Origin: Magnetococcales bacterium
GTDB taxonomy: Bacteria; Pseudomonadota; Magnetococcia; Magnetococcales; JADGCH01
Length of the DNA: 64,000 bases
Direction: 5' to 3'
Assembly: GCA_015229115.1 (NCBI GenBank)
Contig: JADGCH010000002.1
Location: 1-64,000 of the forward strand
The translations under genes were made by a program, and so were the position numbers. Of this stretch, positions 49,187 through 58,679 are shown in pieces. The notes beneath the pieces are model-generated. The model made no database searches. It was not told the origin of the DNA and was given only the letters and a program-made list of their open reading frames with translations. Positions within the stretch are counted from its first letter, which is position 1. Each line of letters begins with the position of its first letter.

Positions 49187-52100
49187 CATTCCCTATCTAT
49201 CCAGCCTGGAATACCGCTTTACCGTCTACGTCGGACTGGGCATGACGCTGTTCTCACTGCTGGTAGGATTGGGTACTTACCGCTATTTTTCCAGCCAGGA
49301 GGTGATCCATGCCCTGGCCCTGGAACAACAACTGGTGCAGACTGTTGTGTCCCAGGCTGCTGTGGGCGCCTTTGTCAAAAATGATCCGATTGCCCAGGAT
49401 GTCATGCAGGGATTGCTCGTCAATCCGATTATCCTCGGCGTGCGTATTGAGTCCAAGGAAGGATTCCTGGCGCAACAGACCAAAGTGGCGCCACTAGATT
49501 TTAGCGCGGCCGTGCTCCATCCGCTACCATCACCCGTTCGTGCAGACGAAATCGTTGGCACCCTGAAAGTCGTTGTTGACCTGGTCAGCGTCCAGAGGAG
49601 TGCCACCCTGAAAGCCCTGTTGTATGCCGGTATGCTGGTGGCGCAAATCATTGTCGCCACCGTGCTGTTGATGGTGCTGGTGCGCCACATGCTCGGCAGA
49701 CCGGTGGCCCTGCTGGCTCAACAAATGACCCATATTCATCCTGGCGCGGGTAGACGTCTAACCATCGATAGCAGCCGTCCCTACGACGAGATTGGCCTGC
49801 TTTCCAGCAGTGCCAACGCGCTACTGGATACAGCGGATCATGCCATCGATATGGAACATCGGTTACGTCTACAGCTGAGTGAGGCATTACAGGCGGCAGA
49901 AGAGGCCAATCAGAGCAAAAGCAGCTTTCTGGCCAACATGAGCCATGAGATTCGCACCCCGATGAATGCCATTATCGGTCTGACCGACCTGGCGCTCCAG
50001 ACCAACCTCACGGCCCAGACCAGGGACTATCTCACTAAAGTATCGTCGTCGTCCCAGTCCTTATTGCGTCTTATCAACGATATCCTGGATTTCTCCAAGA
50101 TCGAGGCTAATAAACTGGATCTGGAACAGGTCCCGTTCTTTTTAAGAGATACGTTCGATCATCTTGCTGACCTGTTTCGCGCCAAAATGACCGAAAAACA
50201 CCTCGAACTGATCCTGTGTGCCTCGGAGGAATGTCGCTATCAGCTCTATGGCGATCCCCTGCGTCTGGAACAGATTCTGATGAACCTGGTGAGCAATGCC
50301 CTTAAATTCACCGACGAGGGTGAAATCGAGGTTCAGATCACCACCTTACAGGAAACGGTCGATCAGGTTACCCTGCATTTTTCAGTACGGGATACCGGAT
50401 TGGGCATGAGTCAGGAACAGGTGGCACGATTGTTCCAGCCCTTTTCCCAGGCTGACAGTTCAACGACACGCCGATTCGGTGGAACAGGACTGGGACTTTC
50501 GATCAGTAAACAGCTGGTGGAATTGATGGCTGGCCGTTTGTGGGTCACCTCAGCCCCCGGGCAAGGGAGCACCTTTTATTTTACGGCCAATTTCCAGCGT
50601 GTGCTGCAGACCGCTGAGATCGACGATATGACTTTACCTGAGGCCATGGAAGCCCTTAGGGTGCTGTTGGTCGAAGACAATCAGGCCGCTCGGGCGGCCA
50701 TCGAAAACATGCTGCAGCTGTTTGGCTTGACAGTCACCAGCGTCGCATCGGGACCAGAAGCCCTTGCAGTCATCCAGCAAGGCCTGGCATCAGGCAGCCC
50801 CTATCCGTTGGCGCTGGTCGACTGGTTCATGCCAGGAATGAGTGGTCTGGATAGCCTGCGGCAGATGAACGCCATGATCCCCCATCCTTCTCGACCGAAA
50901 GTGATTCTGCTGGTTCCCTTTGGACGCGAACAACCGATGCGGACCCTGGGTGATCCGATGGGTGTTGATGGCTACATCACCAAACCGGTCAACTGTTCCG
51001 TGCTGTTTGATACCATCATGGATGTATTCGGCCACAACGTCCAAAAAATCTACCGCTCTGGCAAGACAGTCCTTGATCCTACCGATATCATCCAGCACAT
51101 CGGTGGTGCGCGCGTGCTGTTGGTCGAGGACAACGCCATCAACCGACAAGTGGCGCAAGAGGTGCTCGAAAGCGTTCAACTGGTGGTGGAATCGGCTGAA
51201 AATGGCTTCATAGCCACCCAGATGCTGGAAAAGGCCCCGTACGATGTGGTGCTGATGGATATCCAGATGCCGGTGATGGATGGTTATACCGCTACACGCC
51301 ACATACGCAACCAACCTCGCTTTGCCGACCTACCCATTGTTGCCATGACAGCCAACGCCATGGCGGGTGATCGGGAGCAATGCCTCGCAGCAGGCATGAA
51401 CGACCACGTCGGCAAGCCCATCATCCAGAAAGAGTTGTTTGCAACGCTGGTCCGCTGGATCGGCTCATCCGACCGGTCATCACCCCGCCCTTATCAGCCC
51501 GTGGCGCAACAACCTCGTGGTGGTGAGAGTCAGGAGGAGGTTCCAGATGTGCTGCCCGGGCTGGATATTGCGGTAGCCCTGGACCGGCTGAATGGCAACC
51601 GTCCGTTGTTGCGGTCATTGTTGATTGAATTTCAGCGCACGCACAGCCATACCATGGCTGAGCTTGACGTCTATCTCACGGGCAAGCGTAAAAGTGATCG
51701 TGACACAGCCCGACACATCGTCCATACCATTAAAGGCATGGCTGGTAATTTGGCAGCGCACGATCTGGCCGATGCGGCACGCGCCCTGGAGACAATCCTT
51801 CGCGACGATCAGGCTCATGCTGCTGCCTGGTCCGAGGCGCTGCAGCATTTTGAGCTGGCTCTGACACAGGTGCTGACCTCCATTGACCATATGCCCCACG
51901 CAACGAGCACACCACCCCTGCAGCAGCAGGATCATGAAACGACCTTGTCAGCGGAAACGATGGATCAGGTCAAACAGACCATCCTTGCGTTATCCGAGTT
52001 GGTGCGTTATAATGACGTGAATGCTATCCATCAATTGAACAGGCTTAAAGAGTTGGTTCTGAATGTCACCTCGCTCGCCGGAGAGATCGATCAGCTGGAT

Positions 52101-52187
52101 CAATGCCTGGATCAGTTTGATTTTGCCGGAGCGCGCGATGTTTTAGCGGCTTTGGTGGCGAAACTAACCCTTGGAAAGCAACAGTGA
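49179..52187 (+). CDS. Membrane hybrid histidine kinase (periplasmic sensor-HisKA-HATPase-REC-REC-HPt)
   Basis: H-box [24 protein letters not shown]; HATPase GTGLGLSISKQLVELM; REC DVVLMDIQMPVMDGYTA; HPt VHTIKGMAGNLAA. Confidence 0.92.
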   Translation: MSDIPYLSSLEYRFTVYVGLGMTLFSLLVGLGTYRYFSSQEVIHALALEQQLVQTVVSQAAVGAFVKNDPIAQDVMQGLLVNPIILGVRIESKEGFLAQQTKVAPLDFSAAVLHPLPSPVRADEIVGTLKVVVDLVSVQRSATLKALLYAGMLVAQIIVATVLLMVLVRHMLGRPVALLAQQMTHIHPGAGRRLTIDSSRPYDEIGLLSSSANALLDTADHAIDMEHRLRLQLSEALQAAEEANQSKSSFLANMSHEIRTPMNAIIGLTDLALQTNLTAQTRDYLTKVSSSSQSLLRLINDILDFSKIEANKLDLEQVPFFLRDTFDHLADLFRAKMTEKHLELILCASEECRYQLYGDPLRLEQILMNLVSNALKFTDEGEIEVQITTLQETVDQVTLHFSVRDTGLGMSQEQVARLFQPFSQADSSTTRRFGGTGLGLSISKQLVELMAGRLWVTSAPGQGSTFYFTANFQRVLQTAEIDDMTLPEAMEALRVLLVEDNQAARAAIENMLQLFGLTVTSVASGPEALAVIQQGLASGSPYPLALVDWFMPGMSGLDSLRQMNAMIPHPSRPKVILLVPFGREQPMRTLGDPMGVDGYITKPVNCSVLFDTIMDVFGHNVQKIYRSGKTVLDPTDIIQHIGGARVLLVEDNAINRQVAQEVLESVQLVVESAENGFIATQMLEKAPYDVVLMDIQMPVMDGYTATRHIRNQPRFADLPIVAMTANAMAGDREQCLAAGMNDHVGKPIIQKELFATLVRWIGSSDRSSPRPYQPVAQQPRGGESQEEVPDVLPGLDIAVALDRLNGNRPLLRSLLIEFQRTHSHTMAELDVYLTGKRKSDRDTARHIVHTIKGMAGNLAAHDLADAARALETILRDDQAHAAAWSEALQHFELALTQVLTSIDHMPHATSTPPLQQQDHETTLSAETMDQVKQTILALSELVRYNDVNAIHQLNRLKELVLNVTSLAGEIDQLDQCLDQFDFAGARDVLAALVAKLTLGKQQ

Positions 52188-52236
52188 GGAGCAAGATTGA
52201 GGAGCAAGATTGAGGAGCAAGATTGAGGAGCAAGAT
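52185..52236. repeat. 13-bp tandem repeat (tgaggagcaagat x4) at the kinase stop/next gene start
   Basis: Exact four copies at 52185, 52198, 52211, 52224, then partial tgagggg. Confidence 0.95.
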
Positions 52237-52248
52237 TGAGGGGTAACT

Positions 52249-52770
52249 GTGACAGACGAACAGGATAAGCCAAAAGTTTTGATTATTGATGATATACCGG
52301 GCAATCTCAAGATTGTGCATGCCGCGCTGGGCAACGAGTACCAGCTGTTTTTTTCGACCAGTGGCCAGGAAGCTCTCGAAATTGCCCGCGCCAAGCGCCC
52401 GCACCTGGTGCTGCTCGACATCATGATGCCGGATATGGATGGCTACGAGGTATGCCGTCGACTCAAGTCCGATGCCATCACCAGCCGTGCCACCATTCTG
52501 TTTCTCTCATCCAAGGACGAGATTATGGATGAGGTCAAGGGACTGATGCTGGGAGCCGCTGACTTCATTCTCAAACCGATCGATCCAACCCTGTTAAAGG
52601 TGCGCGTGATGGGACACATCCAGCGCGCCATGATGTTGCAGTCGCTCCAGGACGACAAGGACCAACTACAGCGGCGCCTGACGGCCAGCATCGAGCTGGC
52701 ACGGCGGGCTATTTCCGGCGACAGCCAGGCACTGCCTCAGCTGTTGGCCATGTTGCAGGGGTCGGAATAA
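52249..52770 (+). CDS. Response regulator (receiver plus helical tail), GTG start
   Basis: VTDEQDKPKVLIIDDIPGNLKIVHAAL...LVLLDIMMPDMDGYEVCRRL...LKPIDPTLL. Confidence 0.9.
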   Translation: MTDEQDKPKVLIIDDIPGNLKIVHAALGNEYQLFFSTSGQEALEIARAKRPHLVLLDIMMPDMDGYEVCRRLKSDAITSRATILFLSSKDEIMDEVKGLMLGAADFILKPIDPTLLKVRVMGHIQRAMMLQSLQDDKDQLQRRLTASIELARRAISGDSQALPQLLAMLQGSE

Positions 52771-52784
52771 TTGTTGAATCATTG

Positions 52785-53723
52785 TTATTGTCGAGAAAAA
52801 TAGGTCGCGGCAATCTGCTGATGCAGCTGCCCCAAGGCCAGTTGTAGATCGTCCATGAATTTACTCAGGCCATGCTGCATCAGCAGGGACAGATCACTCT
52901 CTTCTACGGTCTGTTCGAGTTGTCCTACACGTTCGAGCAGCTGACTGTTATTGACCATGGTTGCCAAAGCCGAACTCACTTCGTGGACGCAGTAGCAGAA
53001 GGTACGCGGAAACGAACGATCGCGCAGCAGGAACAGCAACACATCAATATCGATAATGCGCGGATTAACCTGGCGCCGGTACATTTGTTCGCCAGAAACA
53101 CAACGCAACAGATTGAGCCATTGGAGCTGTTCAAATGGAATCGAGCCATCTGAGGCATGTAAAGCCAGGTAACTTGAACGAACATCGAGAATGCGCGTGG
53201 TCATATCCGCCCTTTCTATGTGCTGGCCGATACGAAAGAAATCAAAAGCCGTACCACGTGACAAGGTACCGTTCAACAGTCCAATCAACTCCTGGCATTT
53301 ACGCACAACGATACGCAAGAAACGATCCCAGTAGCCTGTTTCGATACCGGTATCGGCATATTCACGTATGCACAGGTAAAGCTGGTTCAGGCTTTCCCAG
53401 AATTCGCGTGGGAAAATATCCCGTATGGTGCGCAGGTTATCACGGGCACAGGTAATGGCACCCAGCAACGACGAGTGATTGTTGGGTTGGCTGATGAGAA
53501 ATGAGAGCACAGAGGGTTCATCACTTTGCTGATACAAAGAGTGGAACAACTCGTTATGACCGGTAATGGTAATCAACTGTCCCCAACCGAAATGAGGGTG
53601 GGTACGGCAGATGGGTAGATCAAGTAGCATGGTCTTGGTCACATTGATCAATCGGGCCCCGTTCTCGACCCGTTCCAGATTACGCCCCATCCAGTAGATA
53701 TTTTCAGCAACGCGCGACAGCAT
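52785..53723 (-). CDS. Alpha-E domain protein (DUF403)
   Basis: MLSRVAENIYWMGRNLERVENGARLINVTKTMLLDL... typical alpha-E N-terminus. Confidence 0.92.
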   Translation of the reverse strand: MLSRVAENIYWMGRNLERVENGARLINVTKTMLLDLPICRTHPHFGWGQLITITGHNELFHSLYQQSDEPSVLSFLISQPNNHSSLLGAITCARDNLRTIRDIFPREFWESLNQLYLCIREYADTGIETGYWDRFLRIVVRKCQELIGLLNGTLSRGTAFDFFRIGQHIERADMTTRILDVRSSYLALHASDGSIPFEQLQWLNLLRCVSGEQMYRRQVNPRIIDIDVLLFLLRDRSFPRTFCYCVHEVSSALATMVNNSQLLERVGQLEQTVEESDLSLLMQHGLSKFMDDLQLALGQLHQQIAATYFSRQ

Positions 53724-53725
53724 GA

Positions 53726-55168
53726 CTAATCCTCCACAATCCAGGTGTCTTTACTTCCTCCGCCCTGCGACGAATTGACTACCAACGACCCCTTACGCAG
53801 GGCCACCCGTGTCAATCCGCCCGTTGTGATGTAAGAACGGCGCCCCTGCAGAATGAATGGGCGCAGATCAACATGGCGCGGCTGTATGCCCTCGTCGGTC
53901 AATGTCGGTACCGTTGACAGTGCAATCACCGGTTGGGCAATGTAATTACGAGGATTCTCCTGAATACGCCAAGCCATCTGCTCACGTTCAGACGTAGTAG
54001 CGTAGGGACCAATCATCATGCCATAACCACCTGATTCGTTGGCTGGTTTGACCACCAGCTGGTCGAGGTTCTCCAAGACGTATTGCCGGTCGGTTGGATC
54101 CAGGCATTTCCAGGTCTGAATGTTGGGCAGCATGATCTCCTCACCCAGATAATAGCGGATCACCTCCGGGATATACGCATAGACGACCTTATCATCGGCC
54201 ACTCCAGCTCCTGGTGCATTGACCAATGCCACACGGTGCTTGTGCCAGGCCCGCATTAATCCAGGTACCCCCAAACAGGAATCAGGGTGAAACACCTCCG
54301 GATCAAGAAACAGGTCATCGACACGGCGATAGATCACATCGACCTGTTTCAGACCAGCAATGGTTTTCATGTAGACGCAATCATCATCACCGACAACCAG
54401 ATCCCGCCCCTCGACCAGCTCAATACCCATGCGCTGTGCCAGATAAAGGTGTTCAAAATAAGCCGAGTTGTAGATGCCAGGCGTTAACAACACCACTTGC
54501 GGGTGGTCATGGGGACGTGGGGTCAGGGATGCCAGCATGTCGTACAACTGTGAGGGATAGTCATCGACTGGCACAATGTTATGGGTATCAAACAGCTCAG
54601 GAAAGACCCGCTTGGTCACCAGGCGATTCTCCAACATGTAGGAGACACCGGATGGCACGCGCAGATTGTCCTCCAGTACGTGCAATGTTCCGTGCTGGTC
54701 ACGCACCAGATCACTACCGCAGATATGAGCCCACACACCCCAGGCCAGCTTCATACCCACACACTGGGCAAGAAAGTTCTTGGAGTCGGCCAACAACTCA
54801 GCCGGAAAAACCTTATCCCGGATAATGCGCTGCGCCCCATACAGGTCGCCGATGAACATGTTAATGGCGGTCATGCGCTGGATGAGACCGGCCTGAGTAC
54901 GCCGCCATTCTGACTGTGCCAACAGGCGCGGAATAATATCAAACGGCCAGACACGATCGATGTTGTCGCCATCGGAATAAACCGTAAAGGTAATACCAAG
55001 GTCGACAATCGTATCGTTGGCATCCTGCTGGCGTTGTCTCAGTGCCTGTTCGCCCAGCTCAGACAGATACTGGTACAGGGCTGACATACCGGGACGCGCC
55101 AAGCAGTCAGAATTGATCATCTCATCAAAAGCTGCCGTGCGCGGGTAACGGGTCCAGTCAATGGTCAT
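53726..55168 (-). CDS. Circularly permuted ATP-grasp protein (DUF404/DUF407 type)
   Basis: RPGMSALYQYLSELGEQALRQRQQDANDTIVDLGITFTVY...DLYGAQRIIRDKVFPAELLADSKNFLAQCVG...VVKPANESGGYGMMIGP. Confidence 0.92.
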   Translation of the reverse strand: MTIDWTRYPRTAAFDEMINSDCLARPGMSALYQYLSELGEQALRQRQQDANDTIVDLGITFTVYSDGDNIDRVWPFDIIPRLLAQSEWRRTQAGLIQRMTAINMFIGDLYGAQRIIRDKVFPAELLADSKNFLAQCVGMKLAWGVWAHICGSDLVRDQHGTLHVLEDNLRVPSGVSYMLENRLVTKRVFPELFDTHNIVPVDDYPSQLYDMLASLTPRPHDHPQVVLLTPGIYNSAYFEHLYLAQRMGIELVEGRDLVVGDDDCVYMKTIAGLKQVDVIYRRVDDLFLDPEVFHPDSCLGVPGLMRAWHKHRVALVNAPGAGVADDKVVYAYIPEVIRYYLGEEIMLPNIQTWKCLDPTDRQYVLENLDQLVVKPANESGGYGMMIGPYATTSEREQMAWRIQENPRNYIAQPVIALSTVPTLTDEGIQPRHVDLRPFILQGRRSYITTGGLTRVALRKGSLVVNSSQGGGSKDTWIVED

Positions 55169-55461
55169 GATACAGTTCTCCCCATCCACATCATTGTCTG
55201 TTGGTCTGACTATCCATGCAGCAATGATCACACCATCATTATAAATAGTTGTTTATATTCGTTTTTATTATTATTTGTGCCTTAAAAAGAGCTGGTTTGC
55301 CTAAATAATAATCACTAAACAGAAAGAGCTGTTAAAAAATAAGCATGTTATGACCCTAACAACGTGCTGAACAGCCTGTAGACTTGGTTTGCGAGGTTGG
55401 CTCGCCTTTTGTTGTAATTGAGACTATCCCTCCTCCAGGAATTTCAGTTTGGGAGTCATCC

Positions 55462-58400
55462 ATGACCATACGCGTTGCCATACGTCATCAAACGCACTAT
55501 CAATACGATCGAGCAACCCTGTTGTTGCCTCACGTGTTTCGATTACGCCCAGCGGCTCATTGCCGCACCCCGATTCGTGGTTACACGCTACGGATCACAC
55601 CAGCCAATCATTTCCTGAACTGGCAGCAAGATCCATTTGGTAATTTTTTGGCCCGGGTGGTGTTCCAGAACAGAACGCGCAGCATGCACATCGATGTTGA
55701 GGTGATAGCCGATCTGACGGTGATCAATCCCTTTGATTTTTTTATTGAGGAGTCGGCCGAGTTCTATCCATTCCGTTACGATGGCGGCGAGGAACAGTCA
55801 CTGCGACCCTATCTGGAAGTTGAGAAACACGGACCATGGTTCCATCAGTGGTTGGCCACAGTATCCCGCCAAAAGCAGAAGACCGTTGATTTCCTGGTTG
55901 AGCTCAATCAGCAACTCTGGCGATTGATTCGTTACACCATCCGCATGGAGCCGGGCGTACAGTCTTGCGAGGAGACGCTCAGCCAACGGAGCGGTTCATG
56001 TCGTGATACGGCCTGGTTGTTGGTGCAGACCATGCGCCACCTTGGCTTGGCCTGCCGATTTGTTTCTGGTTATCTGGTACAGCTCAAACCCGATGTAGCC
56101 TCACTCGATGGACCATCAGGACCAGAGCGTGATTTTACGGATCTGCATGCCTGGGCAGAAGTTTACGTGCCAGGTGCAGGCTGGATCGGTCTGGATCCGA
56201 CTTCTGGACTATTTGCTGGTGAAGGCCATATTCCATTGGCCTGCACCCCTCATTATCGTGATGCTGCTCCCATTATTGGTGATATCGAGCCATGCGAGAG
56301 CCAATTTTCTTTTGATAATCAGGTGGTACGCATTCTGGAGCAGCCACGGGTCACCAAACCCTATAGCGACGAGCAGTGGATGGCTATTCAGGCACTGGGA
56401 CAGCAGGTCGATGAGCAACTGGTCCAACAGGATGTACGACTCACCATGGGTGGTGAGCCCACTTTTGTTGCCATGGATCACCCGGATGATCCGGAATGGA
56501 ATTTCACCGCTGACAGTGCGAAAAAACGGCAATTGGCCGGTGATTTGCTGCGCCGACTGCAACGCTGTTTTGCCCCCGGTGGTTTGCTCCACTATGGTCA
56601 GGGTAAATGGTATCCGGGTGAGCCGCTACCACGCTGGCGTTTAAGCTGCTTCTGGCGCCAGGATGGGCAGCCTCTGTGGCACAATCCGGCCTTGCTGGCT
56701 ATCGACGATCAGACATCCCGTTACGATGCGAACCACGCCAAACAATGGATCGATCACCTGGCCACAGCTTTAAGCATCGAACGACGGTATGTGTTGGCTG
56801 GCTATGAGGATCCTTTTTATCATGCCTGGCAGGAACAGCACCTTCCGGTCGATACCGATCCATTGGCGGCTGATCTGACCGATGCACTGGAACGGCAACG
56901 ACTGGCGCGCGTTTTGAGCCGTGGCTTGAACACGCCTGCTGGTTTCGTGTTGCCGTTACAGTGGCATGAACGTCGCCAGTGTTGGTGTAGCAGCCACTGG
57001 CCACTGCGGCAGAAGCGACTGTTTCTGCTGCCGGGCGATTCGCCCGTTGGATTACGGTTGCCGATCGATTCGTTGCCTGCTGAATCGGCATCAGTCATCC
57101 ATACAGCCCTCTGTGTCGAACCGCGCCATGGCCAACTCCATGTATTCCTGCCACCGGTAGAGCTACTGGAACAGTGGTGTGCGTTGGTGGCCGTTATAGA
57201 GTCGGTGGCGGCTCAATTACAGTTCCCCCTTGTTCTGGAAGGGTATGATCCACCACAACATGAGCAACTGAGCCGTTTGTTGGTAACGCCAGATCCCGGT
57301 GTCATTGAGGTCAACATCCATCCGGCGGCATCCTGGCATGAACTGGAAAGAACCACCACGATACTTTATCAGGAAGCACGGCTGGCTCGGTTGGCAACCG
57401 AAAAATTTATGTTGGATGGTCGCCATAGCGGCACGGGTGGAGGCAATCATGTCACCATTGGTGGCCCTACAGCAACGGATAGTCCGCTGCTGCGTCGCCC
57501 TGACCTGCTGCGCAGCCTGATTACCTATTGGCAGCACCATCCGGGACTTTCCTATCTCTTCTCTGGGCAGTTCATCGGTCCGACCAGCCAGGCACCACGT
57601 ATCGATGAGGCACGCATGGACGCCTTGTACGAGTTGGAAATCGCTTTTCAACAGATGCCCACTGGTGAAGTAGCGACGCCATGGCTGGTCGACCGGCTGC
57701 TGCGTCACCTGTTGGTTGATCTGACGGGTAATACCCATCGTGCCGAATTTTGCATCGATAAGCTCTATTCGCCCGATGGTCCAGCCGGTCGTTTGGGATT
57801 GGTGGAGCTACGGGCCTTTGAAATGCCCCCCCATGCCCACATGAGTTTGGTACAGATGCTGTTGTTACGAGGATTAATCGCCTGGTTTTGGCAACAACCG
57901 TACCACCACCGGTTGGTACGTTGGGGCACCGAGTTGCACGACCGCTTCATGCTACCTTATTACGTGATGCACGACGTGCGTGCCGTGTTGGCCGATTTAC
58001 GTCGTGCCGGGTTGCCGTTTCAGGACAGTTGGCTCGATCCATTTCTGGAGTTCCGTTTTCCACGTTACGGCTCCATCCAGTTGGATACGATCGAGCTGGA
58101 GTTGCGTATGGCCATCGAACCATGGCCCGTGTTGGGAGAAGAGGTCACTCGCGCTGGCACGGCGCGTTTCGTTGATTCGTCCATGGAGCGCGTGCAAGTG
58201 CTCTGTTCCGGTTTGACAGAGGGGCGGTATGTGCTAACCTGTAATGGTCGTCGTGTGCCCCTGCACGCTACAGCACGCCATGGCCAGGCTGTCACCGGTG
58301 TGCGCTATCGAGCCTGGAAACCAGCCTCAGCGCTCCACCCCACCATAGGCGTCCACACGCCATTGGTGTTTGATGTGATTGATAGCTGGAATGGCCACTC

Positions 58401-58671
58401 CATCGGTGGTTGCAGCTACCACGTTGCCCATCCTGGCGGGCAGAATTATCAGCAGTTCCCAATCAACAGCTACGAAGCCGAGGCACGCCGCACCAATCGG
58501 TTCCAGGAATTTGGGCATACACCAGGCGTCTTGACGCCTCCTCCGGAGAGCATCCGCTTCAGTCGCTTCTATCCCCATGGCAGCCTACCACAACCGATGG
58601 AACCCCCACCGGAGGAGCCTGCGGATGAATACCCGCATACGTTGGACCTGCGCTGTGGCCAAGACAGGTAG
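55462..58671 (+). CDS. Transglutaminase-like protease plus DUF2126 large C-terminal region
   Basis: MTIRVAIRHQTHYQYDRATLLLPHVFRLRPAAHCRTPI; catalytic SGSCRDTAWLLVQTMRHLGLACRFVSGYL, LHAWAEVYVPGAGWIGLDPTSGLFAGEGHIPLACTPHY; DUF2126 core GGEPTFVAMDHPDDPEWN. Confidence 0.93.
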   Translation: MTIRVAIRHQTHYQYDRATLLLPHVFRLRPAAHCRTPIRGYTLRITPANHFLNWQQDPFGNFLARVVFQNRTRSMHIDVEVIADLTVINPFDFFIEESAEFYPFRYDGGEEQSLRPYLEVEKHGPWFHQWLATVSRQKQKTVDFLVELNQQLWRLIRYTIRMEPGVQSCEETLSQRSGSCRDTAWLLVQTMRHLGLACRFVSGYLVQLKPDVASLDGPSGPERDFTDLHAWAEVYVPGAGWIGLDPTSGLFAGEGHIPLACTPHYRDAAPIIGDIEPCESQFSFDNQVVRILEQPRVTKPYSDEQWMAIQALGQQVDEQLVQQDVRLTMGGEPTFVAMDHPDDPEWNFTADSAKKRQLAGDLLRRLQRCFAPGGLLHYGQGKWYPGEPLPRWRLSCFWRQDGQPLWHNPALLAIDDQTSRYDANHAKQWIDHLATALSIERRYVLAGYEDPFYHAWQEQHLPVDTDPLAADLTDALERQRLARVLSRGLNTPAGFVLPLQWHERRQCWCSSHWPLRQKRLFLLPGDSPVGLRLPIDSLPAESASVIHTALCVEPRHGQLHVFLPPVELLEQWCALVAVIESVAAQLQFPLVLEGYDPPQHEQLSRLLVTPDPGVIEVNIHPAASWHELERTTTILYQEARLARLATEKFMLDGRHSGTGGGNHVTIGGPTATDSPLLRRPDLLRSLITYWQHHPGLSYLFSGQFIGPTSQAPRIDEARMDALYELEIAFQQMPTGEVATPWLVDRLLRHLLVDLTGNTHRAEFCIDKLYSPDGPAGRLGLVELRAFEMPPHAHMSLVQMLLLRGLIAWFWQQPYHHRLVRWGTELHDRFMLPYYVMHDVRAVLADLRRAGLPFQDSWLDPFLEFRFPRYGSIQLDTIELELRMAIEPWPVLGEEVTRAGTARFVDSSMERVQVLCSGLTEGRYVLTCNGRRVPLHATARHGQAVTGVRYRAWKPASALHPTIGVHTPLVFDVIDSWNGHSIGGCSYHVAHPGGQNYQQFPINSYEAEARRTNRFQEFGHTPGVLTPPPESIRFSRFYPHGSLPQPMEPPPEEPADEYPHTLDLRCGQDR

Positions 58672-58679
58672 GACGCTTT

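Noticed and set aside
55388-55415. GCGAG-GTTGG-CTCGC hairpin with short T-run as an attenuator before the transglutaminase gene
   Set aside because: Stem is only 5 bp and the T-run is short; not enough to call a regulatory structure.
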